Origin: Clostridia bacterium
GTDB taxonomy: Bacteria > Bacillota > Clostridia > Christensenellales > Aristaeellaceae
NCBI GenBank assembly: GCA_017547805.1
Contig: JAFYOR010000028.1
Coordinates: forward strand, 1 to 64,000
DNA: 64,000 nt
Direction of reading: 5' to 3'
The first letter of the stretch is position 1. Each line of letters opens with the position of its first letter. The position numbers were made by a program, and so were the translations under genes. Under the pieces are notes generated by a model that saw only the letters and a program-made list of their open reading frames with translations, was not told the DNA's origin and searched no databases. Below, piece after piece: positions 16,405-24,571 of this stretch.

Positions 16405-17235
16405 TTATCCCCATGCCGCTGCATCCTTGATATTCCGACCGAGAATCCGCATACCGCAGGAAGCAATCTGCGCAAGCATTCCATAGGAAGGATCAAGGAG
16501 CATCAATCCCTTTCCGCCGCGGATCAGCTTTCCGCAAAGTCCTTCAAGGGATCTTTTCCAGATCAGATCCATGGAGCGTACATCAAAAACGTATAAACAC
16601 GCTCCGGCTGCCGCCATCAGCCTGCTCCCCGATGCATACAGGGAGCCCGGAATGCCCGGCAGATGAATCCTCCGACGGCTCCCATCCGCAAAGCACATGA
16701 CCAGCCTCGTCTCCATCGAATCCGTAAGACAGAGCATATACAGCGTGCCGCAATGCAAAACCGCGTCGCAGCAGAAGCCCTCCTCCCTGAAACAGGCGAG
16801 CACGCTGAGCGTTTCGCCGCAGAGCATCAGCGCGCCTGCATCCATGCCTCCGGCGATGATGATTGCCCCTTCCTTCTCCGCCAAACGCATCCTCTGCGGA
16901 TTAGCTCCGGTTCTGGCGAGAAACCGCGGCGTACCGTCGGCTGCGCTGAGCATCATCACGCTGTCCGCATCGCCAAGCAGAACATACAGCCGTGCGTCGT
17001 CGCCGGAGACGCAGAGCCCTCGCATACCCGGTCCGCCTGCATATACGCCATTGGGCAAAAGGCTTCTGTCAAGGCGATAGATCACGCCTTCGCTTTCCCC
17101 GGCGGCAAAAACCGTTCCTCCGCTTACGCACACCGCGCCGCACGATTCCAGCGTCGCCTCCCTGCGCACAGCATCCATCCCGGGCGATAGAACCCTCAGC
17201 TTCCCACCGCCGGAAACTAGCACATCCCCCAGCAT
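16405..17235 (-). CDS. Repeat-rich protein, possibly a beta-propeller, unknown function
   Basis: A 276-residue product without signal peptide or membrane helix. It is made of recurring short strands ending in Gly/Asp turns (for example GAVCVSGGTVFAAGESEGVI, RGLCVSGDDARLYVLLGD, AIIIAGGMDAGALMLCG), a spacing seen in YncE-like and WD40-like propellers. It is rich in Cys and Met. Start is uncertain: the ATG at 17235 lies downstream of a distant AAGG, and an ATG at 17262 without a ribosome binding site is the alternative. No specific family recognised. Confidence 0.6.
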   Translation of the reverse strand: MLGDVLVSGGGKLRVLSPGMDAVRREATLESCGAVCVSGGTVFAAGESEGVIYRLDRSLLPNGVYAGGPGMRGLCVSGDDARLYVLLGDADSVMMLSAADGTPRFLARTGANPQRMRLAEKEGAIIIAGGMDAGALMLCGETLSVLACFREEGFCCDAVLHCGTLYMLCLTDSMETRLVMCFADGSRRRIHLPGIPGSLYASGSRLMAAAGACLYVFDVRSMDLIWKRSLEGLCGKLIRGGKGLMLLDPSYGMLAQIASCGMRILGRNIKDAAAWG

Positions 17236-17372
17236 GGCGTCACACCCTTTCCACGCTTTCATGGTATGAAGAAGAATTGCGCTGCGTCCCGGCGCAAAAT
17301 CTGCCCCGCAGGCAGGAATAACAGGAACGATGTCGAATTGATTGCCTACTTCGCAATTCAGGAGGAATTATC

Positions 17373-17624
17373 ATGTATATTTACAAGACCCGCGGCGTCT
17401 GCAGCCGCGCCATTCATCTGGAGATTGAAAACGACGTCATCACCAGCTGCCAGTACGAAGGCGGCTGCAACGGCAACACCAAGGGCATCGCTTCCCTCGT
17501 GGTGGGCATGAAGGTGGATGACGCCATCGCACGCCTCAAGGGCATTACCTGCGGCCCGCGCCCCACGTCCTGCCCGGATCAGCTGGCGACCGCGCTTGAA
17601 CAGTATAAGGCGGAAAACGCCTGA
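17373..17624 (+). CDS. TSCPD domain-containing protein (TIGR03905 family)
   Basis: An 83-residue protein whose C-terminus carries the family motif GPRPTSCPDQLATAL. Four cysteines (about residues 10, 26, 32 and the TSCPD pair region) may bind a metal. The domain also occurs at the C-terminus of some ribonucleotide reductases; stand-alone copies have no assigned function. The ATG at 17373 follows AGGAGGAATTATC, a strong site. Isolated plus-strand gene with its own terminator. Confidence 0.88.
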   Translation: MYIYKTRGVCSRAIHLEIENDVITSCQYEGGCNGNTKGIASLVVGMKVDDAIARLKGITCGPRPTSCPDQLATALEQYKAENA

Positions 17625-17654
17625 TCAGGCGCTTGCTGCAAAATTCCCAACTGC

Positions 17655-17685
17655 AAAAAAGACACGGAATGCTCCGTGTCTTTTT
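17655..17685. terminator. Bidirectional terminator between the TSCPD gene and the beta-helix transferase gene
   Basis: Perfect 10-bp stem AAGACACGGA with TCCGTGTCTT around ATGC, with A runs before and T runs after; serves the two convergent genes. Confidence 0.88.
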
Positions 17686-17702
17686 CTGTTTATATCCAGT
17701 TT

Positions 17703-18380
17703 TCAGGCGTCTTTGCATCCCTCTTTTGCAAACACGCCCCGTTCTCCCTTGACAATGCACTTTGCCGGGACGACGCCGCGCACGCTGGAGAGCGGATACA
17801 CTTGCGTCTGTCTGCCGATAACCGTGCCGGGATTGAGCACGCTGCCGCAGCCGATCTCCGCGTGATCGCCCAGCATCGCGCCGCACTTCATCCGTCCTGT
17901 CGGGTACAGACTTTCTCCCCGGATGACCACATCCTTCTGGTCGCCCTTGACATTGCTGGTAATGGCGCCGGCGCCCATATGCGCCTTATAGCCAAGGATT
18001 GAGTCTCCGACATAATTATAATGCGGCACCTGAACCGCGTCAAAGAGAATGCAGTTCTTCAGCTCCGTGGAGTTGCCCACGACGGCGCCGTCGCCCACAA
18101 GCACGCTCCCCCGAATGAACGCTCCGGGCCTTACCTCGGTGTTTTCTCCGATGATCGCCGGCGGCAGAATGGTTGCCGTAGGAAAAACGACGGCGGATCT
18201 GGCAATCCACACGCCTTCCTGCACCTCGTCATACACGTCTTTGCTGAGCGACGCGCCGATCGTCCGGACCGTCTCCTCGATCAGATCAAGCGCCTCCCAC
18301 GGATACTGACACCCTGCCAGCATATCGGCCGCACGCGTATGCGTCAGATCATACAAATCGGTTATTCTGATAGCGTCCAT
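17703..18380 (-). CDS. Left-handed beta-helix sugar-phosphate acetyl/nucleotidyltransferase-like protein (GlmU C-terminal type)
   Basis: A 225-residue protein that is mostly hexapeptide repeats (about 60-200), with the GlmU-like segment HYNYVGDSILGYKAHMGAGA and a following GAGAITSNVKGD pattern. This resembles the acetyltransferase half of GlmU, without the pyrophosphorylase half. It lies 18 nt after glmM, whose product, glucosamine-1-phosphate, is the substrate of that reaction. A role in UDP-GlcNAc supply is inferred from this; an uridylyltransferase is not in the window. Strong AAGGAGG before the ATG at 18380. Confidence 0.82.
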   Translation of the reverse strand: MDAIRITDLYDLTHTRAADMLAGCQYPWEALDLIEETVRTIGASLSKDVYDEVQEGVWIARSAVVFPTATILPPAIIGENTEVRPGAFIRGSVLVGDGAVVGNSTELKNCILFDAVQVPHYNYVGDSILGYKAHMGAGAITSNVKGDQKDVVIRGESLYPTGRMKCGAMLGDHAEIGCGSVLNPGTVIGRQTQVYPLSSVRGVVPAKCIVKGERGVFAKEGCKDA

Positions 18381-18398
18381 TGTATTCCTCCTTATTCT

Positions 18399-19757
18399 TC
18401 ACGCAAGTCCCTCGGCCCGGATCGCTGCGATCACCTCGTCGGCGCATTGCTCTGCGATATGCTGCTGCGGCGCTTCCGCCATCACACGCACAACGCATTC
18501 CGTTCCGCTGGGCCGCAGCAGAATGCGCCCGTTTTCCGAAAGCCGCTTTTGGGCAGCATGCACCGTCTCCTGAACGCGGCTGTTTTCCATAACGGCGCGC
18601 TTATCCCGCACAGGAATGCTGCGCAGCACCTGCGGATACATCTTCATGCCTTCACACAGCGTGCAGAGCCCCTGCTTGCTTTTGAGCATTGCCTCCGCCA
18701 GCAGAATCGAGGTGAGTATGCCGTCTCCCGTCGAGGCATATTGTCCCAGAATAATATGTCCTGACTGCTCGCCGCCCAGCACGCAGCCCTTTTCCTGCAT
18801 GCATTCATAGACATAGCGATCGCCGACCGCCGTCTTTTCATATCCGATTTCTGCTTGATCAAACGCCTTATACAGTCCGAAGTTGGACATGACCGTCGTG
18901 ACAACCGTGTTGTTGAGAAGCTTCCCTTCTCTTTTCAGATCCTTTGCGAAGATATAGAGAATCTTGTCCCCATCCACCACATCGCCGTTTTCATCCACGG
19001 CAATACATCTGTCCGCATCGCCGTCATAAGCAAAGCCCACATCCAGCCGCTTTTCTCTGACCAGACGCTGGAGTCCGTCAATATGCGTTGAACCGGCGTC
19101 CCTGTTGATATTCAGCCCATCCGGCTGCGCATTGATGACATACGTGCAGGCGCCAAGCGCATCAAACACCATGGGGGCAATGCGCCATGCGCTTCCGTTG
19201 GCGCAGTCCAGCCCCACGCGCAGATTCCGGAAGGAATGCGCCGCCAGAGAAATCAGGTGACCGACATAACGGTTTCTGCCAGAAACATAATCGATGATCT
19301 CTCCGATCGCTTCCCCTGTTGCAGCGGGAAGCCGGTCGTGCGTCTTTTCCGCCATCGCATCCAGATATGCTTCTATGGCTTCGCTTACCTCTTCGCCCAG
19401 CTTTTCTCCGTTTGTATTGATCAGCTTGATGCCATTATCCGTATACGGATTATGCGAGGCAGAAATCATCACGCCACAGTCAAAACCGTCGCCTTGCGTG
19501 ACATAAGCAACGCTGGGCGTCGTGGTCACATGGAGCATATACGCATCCGCACCGGAACTGGTCAGCCCGGCAGCCATTGCATATTCCAGCATGTAGCTGG
19601 ATCTGCGCGTATCCTTGCCAATCACCACACGCGCCTTTTTCCCCGTCCGCGCGCCGTAATACCAGCCAACAAATCGGCCGATTCTGTATGCGTGATCACC
19701 GGTCAGCGCAGCATTCGCCTCGCCGCGAAAGCCGTCCGTGCCAAAGTATTTTCCCAT
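18399..19757 (-). CDS. glmM: Phosphoglucosamine mutase
   Basis: Converts glucosamine-6-phosphate to glucosamine-1-phosphate for peptidoglycan precursor synthesis. The 452-residue protein starts MGKYFGTDGFRGEAN. It has the phosphoserine loop ISASHNPYTDNGIK near residue 100, the metal loop AYDGDADRC near 240, the sugar-binding GGEQSGH and the phosphate-binding RPSGTE near the C-terminus. All signature residues are present and length is normal. Ribosome binding site GGATGG is modest. Heads a two-gene unit with the beta-helix transferase. Confidence 0.96.
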   Translation of the reverse strand: MGKYFGTDGFRGEANAALTGDHAYRIGRFVGWYYGARTGKKARVVIGKDTRRSSYMLEYAMAAGLTSSGADAYMLHVTTTPSVAYVTQGDGFDCGVMISASHNPYTDNGIKLINTNGEKLGEEVSEAIEAYLDAMAEKTHDRLPAATGEAIGEIIDYVSGRNRYVGHLISLAAHSFRNLRVGLDCANGSAWRIAPMVFDALGACTYVINAQPDGLNINRDAGSTHIDGLQRLVREKRLDVGFAYDGDADRCIAVDENGDVVDGDKILYIFAKDLKREGKLLNNTVVTTVMSNFGLYKAFDQAEIGYEKTAVGDRYVYECMQEKGCVLGGEQSGHIILGQYASTGDGILTSILLAEAMLKSKQGLCTLCEGMKMYPQVLRSIPVRDKRAVMENSRVQETVHAAQKRLSENGRILLRPSGTECVVRVMAEAPQQHIAEQCADEVIAAIRAEGLA

Positions 19758-19799
19758 ACCGCCTGTTCCATCCTTTCTCCCGCCGCCTGCATCGCGCTG

Positions 19800-19823
19800 T
19801 GCCGTTCATTGTTATGAACGGCA
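19800..19823. repeat. Perfect inverted repeat upstream of glmM
   Basis: TGCCGTTCA and TGAACGGCA (9 bp each) separated by 6 nt, about 43 nt upstream of the glmM start codon. On the plus strand it is followed by TTTTATC, but no plus-strand gene ends here. It could be an operator or a leader hairpin for glmM. Confidence 0.4.
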
Positions 19824-19906
19824 TTTTATCAATATGACAGCGGGCAGCCATGGATCACGGCATTGGCCAACGGAGGAACTCCTGCGAACAGACGCGCATC
19901 AGCGTA

Positions 19907-20968
19907 TCACGCGTCTTCAGGCAACGCGGCATCAAGCATGCGCAGCGCCACATCTTCAATCAGTTCCTTCATTTCAAGATCGCGCAGGAACTTTTCTTCA
20001 ATGGCCGACGCACCCAGCTTCGCGCCGAGGATATTGCCCGCGATGGCGCCTGTTGAATCGCTGTCGCCGCTGTGGTTGACTGCAGCAACCAGCGTATCGG
20101 TGATGCTGTCCTCATGACGCAGCGCACAGTACAGCGCAATCACCAGCGCCTCATCGCCGACCCAGCCTTCGCCAAGCTCACGGATATTCTGCAGGTCATC
20201 CAGTCCGTTTCCTGCAAGCCGCTGCGCATGATTTACCTGTTTCAGCAGCGACGCACACGCCGGATCCTGCGCATATTCTTCCTCCATGACGTCGCACACA
20301 TACGTCACAACCGCATCAAGAGGCTCATTTTCCTGCGCGTAAGCGAGACGATAAACGATCAGAGAAAACATCGCCGAAGGCAAATAGCCCAGCGGATGTC
20401 CATGTGTGATCGCCGCTGCCAGCGCGCCCAGCTCAAGAATCTTTGCTTCATCCGCATCTTCGCCCGCCATCAGACCGACGGGCGCCGTGCGCATCACGCC
20501 GCCGCAGCCCTTGCTGTTGTTGATCGGATTGTCCATATCGCCGCATTGTCCGCTGCGCAGTGCGCTCAGGCAGGTATTTCCGGGCGCACGCAGCGCATAC
20601 AGCCGCTCATCATTGAGCAGCAGTTTACGATTTCTGTCTGCGCCGTATGGATTCTGCGTATGCAGCCAGTCAAGATACGCGTGATAAATCGCCTGGTGCG
20701 CCGTATGATTACTTCTTTCCTCCATCGGCGCCTTCGCGTCTTCAAGCAGACCCGCAGCCGTGAAGAGGGTCATCTGAGTATCGTCGCTGATGATCGCCGT
20801 CCCCGTGCGTCTGTCAAGCTCATACGCCGTGATGCCCGGATGTCCGTATGCCTCAATGATGCCTTTATAGCTGGTGAATTCAACGGCATATCCAAGCGCA
20901 TCACCGGCAGCGCCCGCAAGCAGACAACCCAGAAAGCGGTCTTTGAGTACGTCTCTTCTTCCATTCAT
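19907..20968 (-). CDS. ADP-ribosylglycohydrolase family protein
   Basis: A 353-residue DraG/ARH-fold protein. The family's dinuclear metal ligands are visible: SDDTQMTLF near residue 61 and the C-terminal NHSGDSDSTGAIAG near 305. A GWVGDEAL segment typical of the family is also present. Such enzymes remove ADP-ribose from proteins or other acceptors. No ADP-ribosyltransferase is in the window, so the substrate is unknown. GGAGG lies 9 nt before the ATG at 20968. Monocistronic, with its own consensus-like promoter. Confidence 0.9.
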   Translation of the reverse strand: MNGRRDVLKDRFLGCLLAGAAGDALGYAVEFTSYKGIIEAYGHPGITAYELDRRTGTAIISDDTQMTLFTAAGLLEDAKAPMEERSNHTAHQAIYHAYLDWLHTQNPYGADRNRKLLLNDERLYALRAPGNTCLSALRSGQCGDMDNPINNSKGCGGVMRTAPVGLMAGEDADEAKILELGALAAAITHGHPLGYLPSAMFSLIVYRLAYAQENEPLDAVVTYVCDVMEEEYAQDPACASLLKQVNHAQRLAGNGLDDLQNIRELGEGWVGDEALVIALYCALRHEDSITDTLVAAVNHSGDSDSTGAIAGNILGAKLGASAIEEKFLRDLEMKELIEDVALRMLDAALPEDA

Positions 20969-21006
20969 TTTCCTATCCCTCCGATTTATTTGCCAATCAT
21001 ATCCAT

Positions 21007-21035
21007 ATTATGGAATGACACTATTTGTCTGTCAA
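21007..21035 (-). promoter_or_regulatory. Sigma-A promoter of the ADP-ribosylglycohydrolase gene
   Basis: Minus strand TTGACA, 17 nt, CATAAT, about 39 nt upstream of the start codon. Confidence 0.78.
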
Positions 21036-21060
21036 GCACAATCTTACCCGCGCCAAAAGA

Positions 21061-21098
21061 CAAAAAAGCCCATGTCAGAACAAATCTGACACGGGCTT
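21061..21098 (-). terminator. Terminator of the DUF1538/PII operon
   Basis: Near-perfect 14-bp stem (AAGCCCATGTCAGA with TCTGACACGGGCTT, one mismatch) and six T on the minus strand, just after the PII-like stop codon. Confidence 0.85.
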
Positions 21099-21103
21099 CA
21101 TCA

Positions 21104-21793
21104 TCAATCGAGTCCCACGACGGTTTCAACCGGCAGGGAAATCACCAGTCCCTGCGCCTCGCTCTTCATACCGCAGGAATCAGCAATGGCTTTCATGATA
21201 TTCATCTTGTCTTCCTGACGGCACAGGATCATGACGATCTCCTTTTCCGGCTGAACGCTGATGCCCCAGAAGGTCAGCGTTTCATCGCTGCCGACACGCC
21301 GGCTGTGCAGCACAGTTCCGCCGCCCGCGCCCGCCGGACGCGCAGCAGCCATCACATCCTCGCTGTAGCCCTGATTGACCACCGCGATCACCATCTGATA
21401 TACGTTTTCTTCCATGAACGGCAGCCTCCTCGTCTGCGCCGTGCGGCGTTCTTCATTCACCATGTTGAGCATCTGTACCATGCGGTTGCTCGCGCCCGTG
21501 AGGGACAGCGTGCAGGCAATGCCGCTGCCCGCCGTGCCAAGGCGCAGCGAGCGACGCAGCTTCACAAGCATTTCATTGGCAAAGGGCTTGGGCAGCAGGC
21601 TCATGAGCAGCGCCTTATCACCGCTGTCAAGTCCCAGCATATCCAGCACCTCGCGCGACGCTGTTCCGTGCCCATCCATGCGGTACTGCACCGGCACGCC
21701 CGCCTCTTCAAAGATCTTGACCGCTTTTTCTTCCAGCTTCGGCGTTGCGATGAGCAGCAGCGCCCTCATCGGATTCGTTTGCTTTTCACTCAT
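21104..21793 (-). CDS. Tandem PII-like regulator, partner of the DUF1538 protein
   Basis: A 229-residue protein that reads as two PII-like halves. The second half (about 120-229) contains AGGGTVLHSRRVG and ends with the CRQEDKMNIMKAI helix and VISLPVETVVGL strand, a PII fold pattern. The first half (about 8-105) has a similar strand-helix layout (RALLLIATPKLEEKAVKIFE) but a degenerate loop. PII proteins sense nucleotides or metabolites and gate transporters. The ATG at 21793 lies 4 nt after the DUF1538 stop, with GAGGTG inside that gene, so the two are translationally coupled. Regulation of the transporter-like partner is inferred. Confidence 0.8.
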   Translation of the reverse strand: MSEKQTNPMRALLLIATPKLEEKAVKIFEEAGVPVQYRMDGHGTASREVLDMLGLDSGDKALLMSLLPKPFANEMLVKLRRSLRLGTAGSGIACTLSLTGASNRMVQMLNMVNEERRTAQTRRLPFMEENVYQMVIAVVNQGYSEDVMAAARPAGAGGGTVLHSRRVGSDETLTFWGISVQPEKEIVMILCRQEDKMNIMKAIADSCGMKSEAQGLVISLPVETVVGLD

Positions 21794-21797
21794 GCAA

Positions 21798-23321
21798 TCA
21801 CACCTCCAGCTCGATGATTTCGTCCGCATCGCTCATGGACACCGGCGCAAGCGCCATGCGCTTGTTCGCCTTGCGCATCTTGATCTGATACGCAACGCCC
21901 ATGATCTGCACGGCGATGAGCGGCGTAAGCGCGACGAGCGCGACAACGCCAAAGGCATCCGTCATCAGATCGCCGCCCAGCGACTGGCACGCGCCGATGC
22001 CCAGCGGCAGAAGGAACGTCGTGGTCATGGGACCGGAAGCCACGCCGCCGGAGTCAAACGCAATACCCACGAAGATTTTGGGCACGACACAAGACATGGC
22101 AAGCGCCAGCAAATAGCCCGGAATCAGAATATACTGAACCGGAATCCCCGTAATTACCCGCAGCATCGCAAGGCCAATACTGACCGACACGCCGACAGAA
22201 AGGCACCGATTCATCGCCTTTGCGGAAATCGCGCCGTTGGTCACCGTCTGAATCTGATGGTTGAGCACCTGAATCGCCGGCTCAGCCTTGACGATATAGT
22301 AGCCGATCAGCATGCCGATGGGCACGAGCAGATACGTATACGGCGCCTTCGCCAGTTCCTGTCCCAGCTGCGCGCCAACCGGCGCAAAGCCAATGTTCAC
22401 GCCGCACAGGAAAAGCACCAGACCGATGTAGGTATAGATAAATCCCATCAGTACGCGCTTTCTCTGGCGTTTGGGGAAGCGCCTGGTCATGTACTGGAAA
22501 ATCACGAACACCGCAAGCAGCGGCGCAATGGCAATGACAACCTCTTTGGCATAGTGCGGCAGGTTCAAGCCGAACACCTTCGCCACATCCCGGGTCGTGA
22601 AGACCGACGCCACATCGCCCGCATGATACGCCGCCTCGTTGGGGCTGAAAAAGCAGCCCAGCAGCAGAACCGTGATGATCGGGCCGACACTTGACAGCGC
22701 AACCAGACCGAAGCTGTCGTCCGCCGCGTTCTTATCACCGCGCACAGAGGCCATACCAACGCCCATCGCCATGATGAAGGGAACGGTAATCGGGCCGGTC
22801 GTCACGCCGCCGGAGTCAAACGCAACCGGCAAAAACGCCTTTGGCACGAAGAAGGAAAGCGCGATCAACAGCGCGTACAGCACCATCAAAAGAACGGAAA
22901 GGCTGATCTTTTTGACAATGCGCAGCATCGCCGCCGCCAGAAACAATCCTACGCCGATAGCCACCGAATAGATCAGCACAGCGTTGGGAATGGAAGGCAC
23001 CTGTTGGGCCAGAACCTGAAGATCCGGTTCAGCAATCGTCACGATCATGCCCATAAAGAAGGCGATCATCAGGACGGTTGAAAGTTTCTTTGCCTTGGAC
23101 GTCTCAACGCCCACGCCTTCGCCAAGCGGGGTCATCGACATTTCCGATCCCAACTGAAACAGGCCCATACCAATGACGAGCATCACACTGCCAGTAAGGA
23201 ACATGCACATCGTTCCCAGTTCCATGGGGACCAGCAGGATGCTCAGCGTCAGGACAATCAGCGTGATCGGCAGGACGGCGGCAAGCGATTCGAGTGTTTT
23301 TTCTTTGAGCTTATGGCTCAT
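21798..23321 (-). CDS. DUF1538 family membrane protein with internal duplication
   Basis: A 507-residue polytopic membrane protein. Two copies of a core are visible. AEPDLQVL near 97 with AFDSGGVTTGP near 168 recur as AEPAIQVL near 346 with AFDSGGVASGP near 422, an offset of about 250 residues. Each half has about six helices, suggesting an inverted- or direct-repeat transporter. Substrate is unknown. Partnered with a PII-like protein encoded 4 nt downstream, an association I recall for DUF1538 generally. Own promoter at 23385-23414. Confidence 0.87.
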   Translation of the reverse strand: MSHKLKEKTLESLAAVLPITLIVLTLSILLVPMELGTMCMFLTGSVMLVIGMGLFQLGSEMSMTPLGEGVGVETSKAKKLSTVLMIAFFMGMIVTIAEPDLQVLAQQVPSIPNAVLIYSVAIGVGLFLAAAMLRIVKKISLSVLLMVLYALLIALSFFVPKAFLPVAFDSGGVTTGPITVPFIMAMGVGMASVRGDKNAADDSFGLVALSSVGPIITVLLLGCFFSPNEAAYHAGDVASVFTTRDVAKVFGLNLPHYAKEVVIAIAPLLAVFVIFQYMTRRFPKRQRKRVLMGFIYTYIGLVLFLCGVNIGFAPVGAQLGQELAKAPYTYLLVPIGMLIGYYIVKAEPAIQVLNHQIQTVTNGAISAKAMNRCLSVGVSVSIGLAMLRVITGIPVQYILIPGYLLALAMSCVVPKIFVGIAFDSGGVASGPMTTTFLLPLGIGACQSLGGDLMTDAFGVVALVALTPLIAVQIMGVAYQIKMRKANKRMALAPVSMSDADEIIELEV

Positions 23322-23384
23322 CCGTCGTCATCCTTTCTTTTCTCATGCAGGACAAGCTGCATGATTTGATTCACAATATTCTCA

Positions 23385-23414
23385 ATCATAACGGAAAAGC
23401 CCGTCATGCGTCAA
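23385..23414 (-). promoter_or_regulatory. Probable sigma-A promoter of the DUF1538/PII operon
   Basis: Minus strand TTGACG, 18 nt, TATGAT; about 57 nt of leader. Confidence 0.55.
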
Positions 23415-23490
23415 GTATGACTGCGAACCGGTAAAATGTTATTTTCGCCAAGCAGCCCTATACGCCTGTTTCTTAACAGAATTTTTATAT

Positions 23491-23524
23491 ACAAAAACCC
23501 CGGAAGGCATTCACCTTCCGGGGT
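23491..23524 (-). terminator. Terminator of the substrate-binding protein gene
   Basis: Perfect 11-bp stem ACCCCGGAAGG with CCTTCCGGGGT, then TTTTTG on the minus strand. Confidence 0.9.
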
Positions 23525-23538
23525 ACGCTGCAAGAGAA

Positions 23539-24306
23539 TTACTTGCCGAGGTTGATTTCGTCAACCCACTTCTGATACAGGCCTTCAGCATTGATCTGGT
23601 CGATCAGCTCCTGAATCTTCGCGGTGAGCTTATCCTCGCCCTTCACGCTGGCGATGTAGTTGCCGCCTTCGAAATCAAAGGCAAACTCAGCCACTTCCAG
23701 ATCGTCGTTCTGAGCGATAATGCTGTCATACACGGTCTTGGGAACAGCCAGCGCATCGACACGGCCGGACTTGACCATGGTCACGCCGTCCGGGATGGTG
23801 GTCACCGGCTTGCAGGTCGCGCCGGTCAGCTGCTCTTCAACCATGATCTGCTGGTTGGTGCCGTTCTGAGCGGCAACCAGCTTGCCGTCGAAAGCCGCGG
23901 CGGAATTATACTTCGCGCCCTCGCCCTTCTTGACGATCAGGCCCTGATCGCCTTCGTTCCAGTAGATGCCGGTGAGTTCCATCGCATTGAGGCGGGACTC
24001 ATCGTAGGTCAGGCCGGCGACGACGAGATCGACATTCTTCATGCCAACGGCGGCAAGGCAGGCGTCAAAGGACATTTCCTTGATCTCAAGCTCGACGCCC
24101 AGCTGCTCGGCCATCCACTTGACCATCAGCACGTCGGTACCGACAACGTTGTTGTTGTCGTCATAGTACTCATACGGCGGCCAGTCCGGGCTGGTCGCGA
24201 TGGTCAGCTTGCCCGCGGCAAGGATGTCGTCAAGGCGGTCAGCCAGAGCCAGAGAGCAGGTCATGATCATCGCCAGAGCGAGAACAAAAGCAAGCATCTT
24301 CTTCAT
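23539..24306 (-). CDS. Amino-acid ABC transporter substrate-binding protein (family 3)
   Basis: A 255-residue secreted binding protein. The signal peptide is a classical one ending ALA near residue 26; there is no well-formed lipobox, so how it stays at the membrane is unclear. The mature part opens with the family-3 pattern KLTIATSPDWPPYEYYD, followed by GTDVLMVKWMAEQLG and the ligand-contact AGLTYDESR region. GGAGG is 8 nt before the ATG at 24306. Its permease and ATPase are encoded in the divergent plus-strand operon at 26.9-28.3 kb, separated by two metabolic genes. The amino acid carried is not certain. Confidence 0.92.
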   Translation of the reverse strand: MKKMLAFVLALAMIMTCSLALADRLDDILAAGKLTIATSPDWPPYEYYDDNNNVVGTDVLMVKWMAEQLGVELEIKEMSFDACLAAVGMKNVDLVVAGLTYDESRLNAMELTGIYWNEGDQGLIVKKGEGAKYNSAAAFDGKLVAAQNGTNQQIMVEEQLTGATCKPVTTIPDGVTMVKSGRVDALAVPKTVYDSIIAQNDDLEVAEFAFDFEGGNYIASVKGEDKLTAKIQELIDQINAEGLYQKWVDEINLGK

Positions 24307-24366
24307 GATAGTTTCCTCCATTTCTGTTTTTTCCGCAGCAGGGGCTGCGAAAAAAAGAATACCGCC

Positions 24367-24395
24367 ATTTTACGACGGTTCTATGCATAAGTCAA
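24367..24395 (-). promoter_or_regulatory. Sigma-A promoter of the binding-protein gene
   Basis: Minus strand TTGACT, 17 nt, TAAAAT. Divergent from the promoter of the aminotransferase operon about 85 nt away. Confidence 0.7.
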
Positions 24396-24479
24396 GTGTA
24401 TAATATGCATAAAGACAACCAAATTGCTTTTTCATGCCAGAATTGCAGTTATTTTCTGAAATTTTATGCTGATTTACAG

Positions 24480-24508
24480 TTGTTTTCTTTACATTAATAT
24501 GTTAGAAT
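24480..24508 (+). promoter_or_regulatory. Sigma-A promoter of the aminotransferase-dehydrogenase-ABC operon
   Basis: Plus strand TTGTTT, 17 nt, TAGAAT; leader of about 57 nt to the aminotransferase start. Confidence 0.6.
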
Positions 24509-24571
24509 AGCGGCATTGCGTTTTTTGACAATGCGTATTATTGAGAATTATTCCGAAAGGCGTGAATAAAT

